From NCBI GenBank assembly GCA_947359465.1, contig OX375873.1, positions 56,391,573 to 56,455,572 on the forward strand: DNA of 64,000 nt, read 5' to 3'. The translations under genes were made by a program, and so were the position numbers. The notes under the pieces were generated by a model. The model worked only from the letters and a program-made list of their open reading frames with translations. It was not told where the DNA came from and made no database searches. Positions 1-11,084 of this stretch are shown here, piece by piece. The DNA is from Metellina segmentata. Its lineage: Eukaryota > Arthropoda > Arachnida > Araneae > Tetragnathidae. The first letter of the stretch is position 1; each line of letters opens with the position of its first letter.

Positions 1-239
1 GTCCGTTTATGCAATAAAAATGCATAAACTGTACGCAACTCTTGAATTGCATTCCAAAGGATGATCTGATGCATTAATTCATTCCTTTTCAGAGACAAGT
101 TTAGATAGCCTGCCAAGAAAAATCAGCTTTCTTGAAACATTCAGAAAGATTACTTTAGTCACAATTCAGCCATTGCGATCAAATACTCAACATCAAATTA
201 AAAAAAAAAAAAAAACGTCATATAGAAATTAGTCGTCTA
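1..239. other. AT-rich left flank, no gene seen
   Basis: This stretch is AT-rich with an A run near 200-215. I see no exon, repeat terminus or RNA gene. Similarity to the copy at about 15,550 begins near base 240, so this lies outside the recognisable duplication. Confidence 0.5.
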
Positions 240-1232
240 GAACTATATTAATAGATAACAATTATAAAATTATCATTGGGTTATCATATTCAAGGGAAAA
301 TCAAAACGTTTAGAATAGAAATAAAATAAGTGCTCCAAAAAAAGCAAGAAAAGTCAAGGAAAACAAAATTTTCAACAAAAAAAAAATACATTAGATGAAT
401 ACAGAATAGGTATGCCTCTAATGGCATTTTTTTACGATTTGCTTTTATCTGTGTTAGAAGAATAATTGGAAAAGGGTACATTTGAGAAGTTCGAATGCTG
501 AAAATCAAGGTAACCTATCGTTTAACAAGATGCGAAGAGACCTATTCTCTTTCAGTTATGAATGCAATTGAGAAGTTTTGTTCCTCATATGTGATAATAC
601 TTCACTGCTGCAAAATACATCGGAGTAATTCCAATTACCAATTGACAGTTTAATTTAAGTATCACTTATCCATCCGATGCACTCTACTTTTAAAAATTAT
701 TCTGTTAATGATGAAAATCAAAATTTACATCATCCAAATTTGTACTTGGGTTGTAGTTAAATGCGTAGATGTAAATATTCAAAAACATATACACTTTATA
801 TCAATGTTTCATTTTGTAAAACGGATTTAAATCAATTTACAAGTGTATTACCTTGTGAAGTAGCGTAAATGTATTTGCATATGTAAATTTAGGGTTGTGA
901 ATAAAACGTTATCACTTTACATACTTGTGTTCGTCTTTTACGGGGCACTCCTAAAAGCCTCTTACATTTGAGAAACACTAATATTTGCAATGCGTAGATG
1001 GGGTCGCAATTAAATGTACGGAAAGAAGTATAAAAATGTACAAATGTTTTTAATCAGTAGGAGACAAAAAACAGGACAAAGTACTAAAATTATATTGCAG
1101 AAACATTTTATTTGTATTGATCTGATCAAAACGTGCACATGACATTCTGTAAAGTTTGTAACAAAGTTGACAGCATTTGCAAGAAAGATAAGCCCCAAAC
1201 ACAAACTATCAATTTCTTTACATGAGTTGGGT

Positions 1233-1452
1233 CTACTTAGGTGTGCTGGTCTTAGGTTTAAAAACATCTATGAGGTCGTCAATAAAAACTCCACCCTTGT
1301 ATTCTCGACAGGCGGAAGCCCATTTCATCTTCCCGTCTTTGTCCCTGAAGTCTCTGTCGAAAATGATACACCTCGTTCGCACTCCGCCGCAGCAGCTCGG
1401 ACCCGAGAATGCCTGACAGCCTCCACCTAATGGTATGCAGTTCTCTTCTTCC
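1233..1452 (-). CDS. Cysteine-knot peptide gene A, exon 3 (mature domain)
   Basis: This terminal coding exon starts after acceptor GTTTGCAG in the phase left by exon 2 and ends at TAG (1,235-1,233). It encodes about 72 residues with six cysteines spaced C-x6-C-x7-CC-x6-C-x19-C. This is the principal inhibitor-cystine-knot pattern with an unusually long last loop. A short acidic segment precedes the first Cys, and a Lys/Thr/Pro-rich tail follows the last. With exons 1 and 2 the precursor is about 132 residues. Intron 2 is 8.7 kb, swollen by a gypsy element, SINEs and Helitrons. Family analogy suggests a secreted, disulfide-stabilised peptide, venom-type or otherwise. I cannot name the family or assign a target. 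Confidence 0.8.
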
Positions 1453-2161
1453 CTGCAAACAGAAAGTTTCGAATGATCTTTTCATAGCATCCAAAGTTAG
1501 TGTTTTTGTATTCACATGGCAGTTCATTTTAGAAAAGTTTGCAAGCACAGTAATCCCTCTATATATCACGCTTCTGGGGAGCACAGGAAAGAAGCTCGAT
1601 TTACTGCGCTGATCGATGCATCGGGGAACAGGAAAAATTAACTTGACTTATTGACTACGGCTAGAGATATAACTAGCGCGATTCTTATAACTTTTAAGGT
1701 ACAACTTATGTACCGGCCGTTGTCTAAATTCTTTCTTGATGCGATTCTTATAATTTTCAAGGTACAACTGTTGTACTAGCAATAGTTTAAATTCTTTCTT
1801 GGCGCGATCAAGCTACAACTGCTGTACCGGCCGTAGTATAAAGGTTAATACAAAAAAATCACAAATGATACATTTTATGGTGAGGTTTTTGTTTCAAATT
1901 ATGCGGTACACAAGCCGTTTACCTTATATAATTGTCATAATGTTTGTCTGTCACTCAGCAGATCCCAAGTTCAAATCCGAAGGTAAGTCACGTAGGCTTT
2001 CGAATCGATTTGGGCCAATTGGCTGTCGAAGCGCATACTAGTATTTTTGATCATACACTGGATAATCAGCTTAACCAATCGATAATTTGTCTAATAAGGA
2101 TTCAGGTATTTTCCCACTACATAGGGACAGATCTTCTAACCGAGCGACCCGAATAAATATG

Positions 2162-2487
2162 GTAATGGTAATTTTAATTAACGTCGTACTAGAGCAACAC
2201 AACGGGCTATTGACGACGGTGCGGGATCAGTCCCTTAAGGGAAATATCCGAGGACAACACCGTAATTTTGAACCACGGTCAGATGACGAAGCAACACCTG
2301 AGCTGGCACCCCACTCTCCAAACTTCCACACCAACCCAACGTGAGGACTTTCGACCACGACAGATTTAAGGTGCACCAACCGCCTCTACATTATACGCTT
2401 ACAAACATCCATACCCGGACCCGCATTCGAACCAGGAACCTTCCGATCTAGAGGCTAACACCTTAACCACTATACCGGTTGGTCGGC
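2162..2487 (-). mobile_element. tRNA-derived SINE (family 1), full length
   Basis: The tRNA-like head is at the high end. Read on the minus strand it gives an A-box-like GTATAGTGGTTAAGG and a B-box-like GGTTCGAAT, followed by a body of about 250 bp. The target-site duplication CGAATAAATATG (2,150-2,161 and 2,488-2,499) flanks it. Copy B at about 20,930 shows the uninterrupted site. Confidence 0.9.
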
Positions 2488-2771
2488 CGAATAAATATGA
2501 AGTTGGGCGTACATACTCCGTCAATTTTATTGGAAGGACGATGGTTGTGAGAGAGTGCGGATGTTGGTTATTTCCCTTGTTAAGACCCAACTAGTAAAAT
2601 AGGCGATTTTTTTTAGCGTAAAAGAGTATCAATTGTTTAAGACACGTTGCGGTAACAGAAATATACAAACAAGTATGCTTTCATCATACATTTGACGCCA
2701 CGTGTTGCAAACGCTTCGCTTCGTTACAAAACACCACTAAAGACATCGCAAATACATAGTTTATATTACTA

Positions 2772-3069
2772 CTAGGGGGCGAAAGTTGTAGTGCAAGCTT
2801 CTTGTTGAACTATGATTGTTGGCCCTGAAAAGAACCGTTTTTTAAATGGCCCTGAAAAGATCCTCCGCTTTCCTTGATTTCTATTATAAACTAACTGCAA
2901 CAGCTCATTAAAATATCCTTTTTTTTTTTCAATAAAATTTTATCCGATAACGCTTTAAATTCAATTTAAGCGCGCGAGGCTTCGTGAAAAACAAATAATC
3001 GTACAACGTTGCCAAAAGGCGATAGCTAATAACGTCTTTTTTGCGTGCGACGTAAGAGAATTATATATA
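2772..3069 (-). mobile_element. Helitron family B, internally deleted copy
   Basis: It begins (element 3' end) with CTAG at 2,772 and runs to an AT-rich 5' end near 3,069. It shares a GAAAGTTGTAGTGCAAGC block and the GTAAGAGAATTATATATA end with 3,070-3,722 and 41,998-42,730, but lacks the GC-rich 3' hairpin region. Another copy abuts its 5' end directly. Confidence 0.7.
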
Positions 3070-3722
3070 CTAGGGGCCCCACCCCCTGCTCGCAAACGCT
3101 CGCCAACCCCCGGAGGATTTCTTCGCAATCCTCATTGGTTCGCTGCGCGAACCAATGCGCGCTTCGCTCGCATTAACGAAGACATGTGTCCTAGCAGAAG
3201 GGATTGTTTACAAAATATGATATTCTAAAAAATTATTTTTCAAACCTAAATTTTTTTGCTATTTTTCAGAAAATATATATACAGTACCGATAGAATCTGA
3301 ATTAAAATGAAAACTTTGAGAAAATTTTGACTCGAAATGTGACGGCTGATTTGGAAATTGAATACCCAGCATGTTGTTTGAGTGTATATTTACCCCTGCA
3401 CTCGAACCACCCACGCATTTTCATTGAGTTAGTTGTCGAAAGTTGTAGTGCAAGCGTCTTGTTGAACTATAATTGTTGGCCCTGAAAAGGACCTTTTTTA
3501 AATGGCCCTGAAAAGATCCTCCGCTTTCTTTGATTTCTATTATTAACAGCAGCAGCTCGATTAAAATTCATTTTTTTTTTCAATAAAATTTCATCCGATA
3601 ACGCTATAAATTCAATTCAAGCGCGAGGCTTCGTGAAAAACAATTAATCGTACAATGTTGCCAAAACGCGATAACAAATAACGTCTTTTTTGCGTGCCAC
3701 GTAAGAGAATTATATATATAGA
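3070..3722 (-). mobile_element. Helitron family B, non-autonomous
   Basis: In minus orientation the element starts TCTATATATATAATTC (from 3,722) and ends in a GC-rich palindromic segment and CTAG (3,073-3,070). These are Helitron hallmarks: 5' TC, 3' hairpin plus CTRR, no inverted repeats. The hairpin zone contains AGGATTTCTTCGCAATCCT and GGTTCGCTGCGCGAACC. No Rep/helicase ORF is present. Confidence 0.78.
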
Positions 3723-4194
3723 TAGATCTCAAGACAAAATTTCGCAGAGTTGCAGTTAATATGCTAACCTAAAAGTAACCACATATTTTATACAAATACC
3801 AAACTCACTACGAAGCTGAGTCAATTACTGATAATTAAACTTTTTTACATGTGCTAATAGAAAAGGTAGGTAGTATAAAAACATTTCTCGATTTAAGTCC
3901 TATAATCACGCCCAGACAGTGGCCTCCCGCTATACAAAAAAGTAGTGCAAAAAACCGGTATTGAGAATTTCCAAAAGTAATGTTGAGAAAGGCAATAATT
4001 TGCGAATCCAAAATATTAGATCAAATTAAAACGTCGAAATGTTAAATAACATCCTTTGAATCAAATTGAAAATTAGTTTGTCATTTTTTACAGTATTTAT
4101 AAGAGAAACACAATCTATTAGTTAACATGTTCATAAATCTAAATGAATCTTACCTACTTACCTAATATGATCTTCTAATTATATCAAGCAGATA

Positions 4195-4845
4195 TTTACT
4201 TCAATTAACGTCCACAGGACTAACGGGGTATTGGCGACTGTCCGGGATCCATCCCGAAAGGAAAGATCTGAGGACCACACCTCATAATTTCGAACAATAA
4301 TCAGGTGACAAAATCGACATATGTGTGTGAGCTGACACCACACTCTCCAAACTTCCACATCACGCATACGTGAGGACATTGGAGGCATCGAAAGACTTAA
4401 AGTAATTGGTAATTTTTTTGTTAACGTCGTACTAGAGCAACACAACGGGCTATTGACGACGGTCCGGGATCAGTCCCTTAAGGGAAAGATCCGAGGACAA
4501 CACCTCGTAATTTTGAACCACGATCAGATGACGAAGCAACACCTGAGCTGGCACCCCACTCTCCAAACTTCCACGCCAACCCAACGTGAGGACTTTCGGC
4601 CACGACAGATTTAAGGTGCACCAGCCGCCTCTACACCATACGTTTACAAACATCCATGCCCGGACCCGGATTCGAACCAGGAACCTTCCTATCTAGAGGC
4701 TAACACCTTAACCACTATACCGGTTGGTCGGCGAAAGACTTAAAGTATACCAGCCCTCACATGCACGACGATCGTTTGATTGAATCGAGTTTCGAACTCG
4801 CAACCCTACCGTTGGTAATCCGCGACTAAATCCACTAGTCTACAA
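4195..4845 (-). mobile_element. tRNA-derived SINE (family 2), split by a family 1 SINE
   Basis: The body at 4,195-4,404 and the head at 4,748-4,845 are collinear with the uninterrupted copy at 21,473-21,771. The head carries a B-box-like GAGTTCGAAAC (minus strand, in GAGTTTCGAACTCG). The family 1 SINE at 4,405-4,731 sits inside it. Confidence 0.75.
4405..4731 (-). mobile_element. tRNA-derived SINE (family 1) nested in family 2
   Basis: It has the same head and body as the copy at 2,162-2,487. It is flanked by the 16-bp duplication CGAAAGACTTAAAGTA (4,389-4,404 and 4,732-4,747). The empty site is visible in copy B near 21,660. Confidence 0.92.
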
Positions 4846-4925
4846 AAAAAATACTTGACTCTCGATTTCAGAATCTTAGATGTTTATTGTAGTGAACGGT
4901 GTCCGATAAGGTAAATTCTAAAAAA

Positions 4926-4986
4926 AGCAATTAAAGTCATCGATCTTCTAATGAATATCATTAGAAATTGGACGACTTTAATTGCT
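4926..4986. repeat. Long conserved hairpin, copy A
   Basis: AGCAATTAAAGTC (4,926-4,938) pairs with GACTTTAATTGCT near 4,974-4,986. The inner TTCTAATGA pairs with TCATTAGAA around a 3-nt loop, giving a stem of about 29 bp. The same structure is at 21,850-21,910. Confidence 0.7.
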
Positions 4987-5036
4987 TCGACATAGTATCG
5001 TTGATGACATCGTCCTTCTAATGAATTTCATTAGGG

Positions 5037-5241
5037 TGTAGTATTCACCCAGTAGATGGCGCTCCACTCTGCCGTAGCGCAGAGTTGTATATAAAGTCGG
5101 TCTTTGAATACTAACACCAGCAGACGCACTCGTACTGAAGGCGAGACGAACCATGTAACTAACCTATTATTGTTTATTAAAGTTCTTGTTGTTCCTGTTC
5201 CCGAAGTGCATTCTTTCTGCAACCATATACCGATCTCAACA
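5037..5241 (+). repeat. 5' LTR of Ty3/gypsy element
   Basis: The LTR is 205 bp, starting TGTAGTATTC and ending CTCAACA. It carries a TATA-like GTATATAAAG near 5,088-5,097 and an ATTAAAG possible polyadenylation signal near 5,175. It matches the 3' LTR throughout by eye. Confidence 0.93.
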
Positions 5242-5259
5242 TGGTGACCCGGAGCTGAA
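5242..5259 (+). other. Primer-binding site
   Basis: TGGTGACCCGGAGC follows the 5' LTR immediately. The leading TGG is the complement of a tRNA CCA end, as expected for minus-strand priming. I do not assign the tRNA isotype. Confidence 0.75.
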
Positions 5260-5352
5260 CATTTAAATTATTCTTGAATATTGCTTTGTTCCAATCGGTT
5301 TGTTTTTACTGCTTACTTTCCCACTTCACCACTGATTTCTGGACTTCCCACC

Positions 5353-8300
5353 ATGGAGAATATTGCCGCCGTCAAGATTCCGATTTACAACGACGCGGAT
5401 CCAACCCTTTGGTTCGGTATGTGCGAAGCTACCTTTGCCCTCGCCACGCCCAAGCCCATCACGGATCCGAAAACTAAATACAACTACATTGTTGCTCATC
5501 TACCACCCGGCGCAGCTTCTACAGTGCGAGATGTCATCTTAAACCCGGATCCAACCAACCCCTTTCAGCACTTAAAGGATCACATTACTTCTCGTTGTGG
5601 CGAAACCAGAACGCAACAAATACGGAAACTTCTAACTGGAGAACAGCTCAGTGATCGTAAACCTTCCGAACTCCTCCGTGTTATGCAAAGACGTGCTGAA
5701 TCGCACCAGATTGCAGATTCGCTTATGCTGGAATTATTCCTCTCACAACTTCCCATCAATGTCCAAACAATTCTAGCCTCCATGATGCCAACTACATCGC
5801 AGAAGGCCGCTGAAGTTGCTGATCGCATATTAGAAGTAACACCAGCCGAGGTAAGTGGAATTTCAATTTCATCTTCCACTGCCGAAGCAGGTCCGAACAC
5901 TTTGCAACAACTCATGGAAGAAATACATGAACTACGTAAAGAAGTAAACACTCTTCGTCGATCACGTAGTTTCTCCCGCAATCGTAACTCATCCCGCAGA
6001 AGCCACAGCACTTCGTCTGAAAGCTCTGTTTGTTGGTACCATGGGAAGTACAAATCCAAGGCCAACAAATGTGTGCAGCCCTGCTCGCTTACGCAGGCAA
6101 GAGTAGAAGCGACATACTTTTTGCCTACTCGATCAAGTCTCCTATTTGTTAGAGACAAAAAAACGAATTTAAACCTTTTGGTCGATACTGGATCAGATGT
6201 TTCGATTATCCCTGCTACCAAATCGCAGCGGAAACAACATCCAACTCAAACCTTTAGTGCTGCAAATGGCACAACAATTCATGTTTATGGTCAAAAACTA
6301 TTATCTTTAGATTTTGGTTTAAGACTCAATTTTGTTTTCCCATTTTATATTTGTAATGTTACCACAGCGATTCTTGGTGCAGATTTTTTGCATTATTTCA
6401 ATTTAAAACCTGATTTACGGCGTAAGCGTTTAAATGATTGTACTACTAATCTGAATTCTCACGGTCTTGTTAATAATGCTAATATTTTTTCTGTCAAAGT
6501 TGTTTCATTGGATAACGATTTTTCTAAATTATTGGTCGATTTTCCTAATATTACTAAAGTGCCATGTGCAAATCAACCTGTAAAACACAATGTCCTGCAT
6601 CATATTGAAACTCATGGCCCGCCAGTGTTTGCTAAACCTAGACGTCTTGCTCCCGATCGATTAAAAATAGCGAAAACCGAATTTCAATACATGCTTGATT
6701 TGGGTCATATGCGACCATCCAAAAGTAATTATGCGTCACCTCTACACATGGTATCTAAAAAAGGATGTGACGATTGGCGTCCTGTGGGTGATTTTCGAGC
6801 TTTAAATTCTCAAACAGTCAAAGATAAATATCCAGTTCCTAGTATATTAGATTTTACTAATGAGCTGCATGGAAAGAAAATATTTTCGCAAATAGATTTA
6901 ATCAAAGCTTTCCATCAAATTCCTGTTGCACCCCAGGACATCCATAAAACAGCCATTTGCACCCCTTTTGGACTATTTGAAAGTACAAGGATGCAGTTTG
7001 GGTTATGTAATGCTTCAAGCACTTTTCAAAGATTTATCGACGAGGTTACACGTGGTCTGGATGGTGTTTTTGCATTTATAGATGATATTTTAATTGCCAG
7101 TAATACTAGCGAAGAACATATGATTCATCTTCGCGCACTCTTTGAACGTCTTGATCATTATGGTCTTACGTTAAAATCATCAAAATGTACTTTCGGTGTG
7201 TCGTCTCTAAATTTTCTTGGCTTTAAAATTTCAGAGCAAGGATTAGAACCACTCCCAGATCGCGTAGAAGCAATTCAAAACTTTCCCAAACCAACTACAC
7301 TCGCTCAACTTCGTAGATTTCTAGGTCTGTATAATTTTTATAGACGTTTCATACCCAGAGCCTCTCACATTTTAGCACCCATGATACAACTTTTAGAAGG
7401 TAATCGGAACAAAAGGAAACCTACTCGAACTAGTAAATCCCTTGAAATTCCACTTGATTGGACAACTGCTGCAGATACTGCGTTTTCTGATGCAAAAAAG
7501 GCACTTGCCAAAGCAACTTTACTTAGATATCCGATTCCCAGTGCTCAACTTAGTCTTTGGACTGACGCATCGGACGTTGCAATTGGTAGTTCTCTGATGC
7601 AATCAACCAAAGGAAAGTGGGAACCTATAGCATTCATGTCCATAAAACTTAACAAATGTCAGAAAAAGTGGTCTACATATGATCGTGAACTTCTAGCAAT
7701 TTATTCATCAATAAAAAAATTTCGACATACGCTAGAAGGCAGAGACTTTTTCATCTATACCGATCAAAAACCGCTAATATTTGCTTTTCAACAGAAAGCA
7801 GATAAATGTTCACCACGCCAGCTAAGACATTTAGATTTCATTTCGCAGTTTTCCACTGACATTCGGCATGTTAGTGGTAAAGACAATATTGCTGCAGATG
7901 CTTTATCTCGGATCGAGATTGATGCCATTTCAAAAACTCCTTCACTTGACTATAAAATGTTTGCAGAGGAACAACTGCACGATGAGGAACTTTCAAACTT
8001 GCTCAACTCAGAAACATCACTAAAATTGGAAAAACACTACTTTCCACTTGAAGATATACACTTATATTGTGATAAATCCACTGAAAACCCTCGCCCATTT
8101 GTTCCGAAATCTCTGCGACTTACTGTTTTTGAAAACCTTCATTATCTCTCCCATCCAGGTATTTTAGCTACAACTAATTTAATCTCTGGCCGATTTGTGT
8201 GGCCTGGTATGAAAAAGTTCATCAAAGACAAAGTACGTGGTTGTAATAAATGTCAGAGAGCAAAAGTATTTCAGCATACCAAAGCTCCACTTAGCACATT

Positions 8301-9240
8301 TGCTTTACCCGACGCGCGTTTTGCGCATATTCACGTTGATTTTATCGGACCTTATCCACCTTCCGATGGCTACCGATATTGCTTAACCATCATTGATAGA
8401 TTCACCCGATGGACTGAGGCCATTCCCACCACGGATATGACAGCAGAAACCACTGCTAGAGCTCTCCTCCACGGTTGGATTTGCAGATTCGGTACACCAG
8501 TCACTATTACTTCGGATCAGGGACAAAATTTTAAATCTAATCTTCTTCGTGAACTCACAAATACTTTAGGCACTGATAGAATTCTTTCTTCTGCTTATCA
8601 TCCTCAATCAAATGGGATGATTGAACGCTTTCACAGGCACCTCAAAGCAGCCATAACAGCTCATGAACACACTAAGTGGACGGAAGTTTTACCCATAGTT
8701 TTATTAGGTCTACGCTCTTCTCTTAAGAAGGATATCAATGCGACCAGTTCTCAACTTGTTTATGGTACTACTTTACGTTTACCATCTGATCTTTTTACAA
8801 CTGATTCCGTACCCCAATCCCTTACTCCTACTTATGTGTCCAATTTCGTTTCAATGATGCGAAAACTAAATCCTATCGCATCTACAAATCATGGTAATAC
8901 TAAAGTTTATGTAAACCCATCATTAAAAACATGCACCCATATATTTTTAAGAATCGACAAAGTTCGACCTCCTCTCACACCTCCTTATTCTGGACCACAT
9001 CTGGTTGTTAACCGTACAGACAAAAATTTTGTCATTGAGTTAAATGGTAAGAAAAACACTGTTTCCATCGACAGAGTAAAGCCAGCTTTTTATTTTTCGG
9101 ATACCATGGAATCACCAAAGCTATCTTCCCACATTGACAAACTTAAATCGGTCACACCTAAGCCACAATCTAAAACACCTGTAATTACACGATCGGGACG
9201 GTGTGTACATTTCCCCGATAGACTTGTCATGGAGAAATAA
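5353..9240 (+). CDS. Ty3/gypsy Gag-Pol polyprotein
   Basis: One open frame encodes the element's Gag and Pol. The frame is open from 5,281, but the ATG at 5,353 has strong context (CCACCATGG) and begins the Gag-like domain. In order: Gag; an atypical Cys/His knuckle (C-W-Y-H...C-x3-C, about 6,031-6,085); aspartic protease with LLVDTGSDVSIIPA (about 6,175-6,216); reverse transcriptase with the catalytic box F-I-D-D in place of the usual Y-x-D-D (about 7,075-7,095); RNase H with WTDASDVAIG (about 7,558); an H2C2 integrase finger (H-P-G...C-N-K-C, about 8,150-8,260); and the integrase core with D in H-V-D-F-I-G-P, D in S-D-Q-G-Q and E in M-I-E-R-F. No stop or frameshift interrupts it. Length is about 1,295 residues, and no env follows. 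Confidence 0.95.
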   Translation: MENIAAVKIPIYNDADPTLWFGMCEATFALATPKPITDPKTKYNYIVAHLPPGAASTVRDVILNPDPTNPFQHLKDHITSRCGETRTQQIRKLLTGEQLSDRKPSELLRVMQRRAESHQIADSLMLELFLSQLPINVQTILASMMPTTSQKAAEVADRILEVTPAEVSGISISSSTAEAGPNTLQQLMEEIHELRKEVNTLRRSRSFSRNRNSSRRSHSTSSESSVCWYHGKYKSKANKCVQPCSLTQARVEATYFLPTRSSLLFVRDKKTNLNLLVDTGSDVSIIPATKSQRKQHPTQTFSAANGTTIHVYGQKLLSLDFGLRLNFVFPFYICNVTTAILGADFLHYFNLKPDLRRKRLNDCTTNLNSHGLVNNANIFSVKVVSLDNDFSKLLVDFPNITKVPCANQPVKHNVLHHIETHGPPVFAKPRRLAPDRLKIAKTEFQYMLDLGHMRPSKSNYASPLHMVSKKGCDDWRPVGDFRALNSQTVKDKYPVPSILDFTNELHGKKIFSQIDLIKAFHQIPVAPQDIHKTAICTPFGLFESTRMQFGLCNASSTFQRFIDEVTRGLDGVFAFIDDILIASNTSEEHMIHLRALFERLDHYGLTLKSSKCTFGVSSLNFLGFKISEQGLEPLPDRVEAIQNFPKPTTLAQLRRFLGLYNFYRRFIPRASHILAPMIQLLEGNRNKRKPTRTSKSLEIPLDWTTAADTAFSDAKKALAKATLLRYPIPSAQLSLWTDASDVAIGSSLMQSTKGKWEPIAFMSIKLNKCQKKWSTYDRELLAIYSSIKKFRHTLEGRDFFIYTDQKPLIFAFQQKADKCSPRQLRHLDFISQFSTDIRHVSGKDNIAADALSRIEIDAISKTPSLDYKMFAEEQLHDEELSNLLNSETSLKLEKHYFPLEDIHLYCDKSTENPRPFVPKSLRLTVFENLHYLSHPGILATTNLISGRFVWPGMKKFIKDKVRGCNKCQRAKVFQHTKAPLSTFALPDARFAHIHVDFIGPYPPSDGYRYCLTIIDRFTRWTEAIPTTDMTAETTARALLHGWICRFGTPVTITSDQGQNFKSNLLRELTNTLGTDRILSSAYHPQSNGMIERFHRHLKAAITAHEHTKWTEVLPIVLLGLRSSLKKDINATSSQLVYGTTLRLPSDLFTTDSVPQSLTPTYVSNFVSMMRKLNPIASTNHGNTKVYVNPSLKTCTHIFLRIDKVRPPLTPPYSGPHLVVNRTDKNFVIELNGKKNTVSIDRVKPAFYFSDTMESPKLSSHIDKLKSVTPKPQSKTPVITRSGRCVHFPDRLVMEK

Positions 9241-9414
9241 CTAACATTTTTTTCCCTCATTGTGTGTACTTCATTGAATTGTAAATAGCTACATTACTAT
9301 TTAAAATTGTAAATATCTTCAATTGTATGTGTACTCATTTTCTTATTTTGTCTTGCTTATCTGTGCTGTATTATTACCTATGTTTAACGTTCCTTCGTCA
9401 CTGGAGGGATACTC

Positions 9415-9619
9415 TGTAGTATTCACCCAGTAGATGGCGCTCCACTCTGCCGTAGCGCAGAGTTGTATATAAAGTCGGTCTTTGAATACTAACACCAGCA
9501 GACGCACTCGTACTGAAGGCGAGACGAACCATGTAACTAACCTATTATTGTTTATTAAAGTTCTTGTTGTTCCTGTTCCCGAAGTGCATTCTTTCTGCAA
9601 CCATATACCGATCTCAACA
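9415..9619 (+). repeat. 3' LTR of Ty3/gypsy element
   Basis: The LTR is 205 bp and identical by eye to 5,037-5,241. A short purine-rich GGAGGGA just upstream (about 9,403-9,409) may be the polypurine tract. Confidence 0.93.
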
Positions 9620-10194
9620 AGGGCAATGATTAAAGTTCGGTCTTTTCGGACAAAAGAGGATTGAAAGACAGATCATTTTCCAGAAAAAATAGACAAAAAA
9701 GAATTAACTCTTTGATGAGATAAATATTAATAGTATCGGTTATTTATCCAAGCCTCAAATTAAAATTGTTCATTATCGCAGGGTTCATCAGCTTTTCTTT
9801 TAGTGTTTTTTTAATTTAGCACAAAATAAAATTATTGACAGTATTATTTACAGCTCGATATACATTTTAAATGTGTTACGAATCCTCTAACATTATAAAC
9901 ACGAGCAAATCGAATTATTAATAAAGAAACTTCGTTTCGAAATATTTAAAATTAAGTTTGCTTTAGATGTATTTTTTCGATGCGAAGTGAGTTTAGACAA
10001 ATTGAATTAGAAACTGTTTTAGTGATATGATATTCAGCTAGTATTTATCGATCACTTGGAGAGAAAGATGTTTTATGCTATCAAATTCAGTGCTGATTTT
10101 TATTGATATAGTATATCTAGAAAGTAAAACATATTCTAGGAAAAAAACAACACATCTGTATAAATAATATAACTAGCATTAGTTTTTTTCATAC

Positions 10195-10279
10195 CTCTCC
10201 TCTGCTCTAGTTTCAGGATTGATAGCAGCTTTGAACGCATTTTCAAGCATAAAGAGTTTATCTAATCTTTCTTGAATTC
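10195..10279 (-). CDS. Cysteine-knot peptide gene A, exon 2 (propeptide)
   Basis: The exon is 85 nt, between acceptor TTTCTTTTAG and donor GTATGA. It enters in phase 1 and leaves in phase 2, matching exons 1 and 3. It encodes about 28 residues without cysteine, rich in E, and ends P-E-T-R-A-E-E-R, where the last Arg codon is split by intron 2. Spider toxin precursors commonly carry an acidic propeptide ending in a quadruplet with Arg last and Glu at -2 to -4, so this fits a processing site. The paralogous exon in copy B (22,526-22,610) keeps length and frame but changes about 12 of 27 codons in meaning. Confidence 0.8.
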
Positions 10280-11084
10280 CTAAAAGAAAAACAATAATTC
10301 AAGAAATAATAACTACCCAAATTTTATAGGAAAGCAACAGCATAATTTCTTTTCGGAATTTGAATTCAAATAATCTTTTGAGAGAAATTAGACATAGTTT
10401 TATAATTTCCCATATAAATATTAAATTCATAAATAAGCTTAGACGATGTTTTATCGTGGCTCTAGAAGTGCATTTTCCTGTTCGCTTACGATAGTGAGAT
10501 TCAATTTAAAAATTAAGCTGAAAGCATTTTAAAGATACGAATCGATTTCATATCAGTATCTTTAGTTATATAAAACGTGCACGTTTTGTTTAATTTGAAT
10601 ATAATTTTTATTGCAGATAGTTAAAAAGGGTTATCACTTAAAGTGCACTTCTATTTTTAGTTGTACGAGATAATTAGTCCACAACGTAAATTCACATTTT
10701 TATAAATTATTTTAAACTTTCCGCAAAGTGGGCTTGGGGTATAAAACTGCATCAAATTTATAAAATGATTCGAATGTAATTCAAGGTTGGCTCAAACTCC
10801 AATAACACGCTCCACATGGGAGAAAAATATATTTATTGTGGTCAATTACATAATATACAGGGACCAGAGACACCCCGAATCGCCATTATCAGTAATATCG
10901 TTCCATTGGCAGTGTATTAGAGAAGCCTTATAGTGGTTTCACAAAGTACTATAAAGGTTGTTCAAAATAGTCGGATCTCATCAATCGGTTGCCAACTGCA
11001 CGAAGTCAATGTAGAAGAGCTCATAAGCATCATAAATCATATTCGAGCACTTGATTTTCAAAGAACTTACTCTCTCTCTCTTAC

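Larger units (their letters stand above)
5037..9619 (+). mobile_element. Ty3/gypsy LTR retrotransposon, apparently intact
   Basis: The element is 4,583 bp with two 205-bp LTRs that look identical by eye, a 4-bp target-site duplication AGGG (5,033-5,036 and 9,620-9,623), a primer-binding region straight after the 5' LTR and one long gag-pol frame. Copy B at about 21,958 shows the empty site (ATTAGGG running on into CGATG), fixing both boundaries. It lies in intron 2 of cysteine-knot gene A, opposite to that gene. Matching LTRs and an open frame mean a recent insertion. Confidence 0.95.

Noticed and set aside
5580..6221. 213-codon frame antisense to the gypsy gag region
   Set aside because: It lies opposite an evident gag-pol coding sequence and shows no family resemblance.
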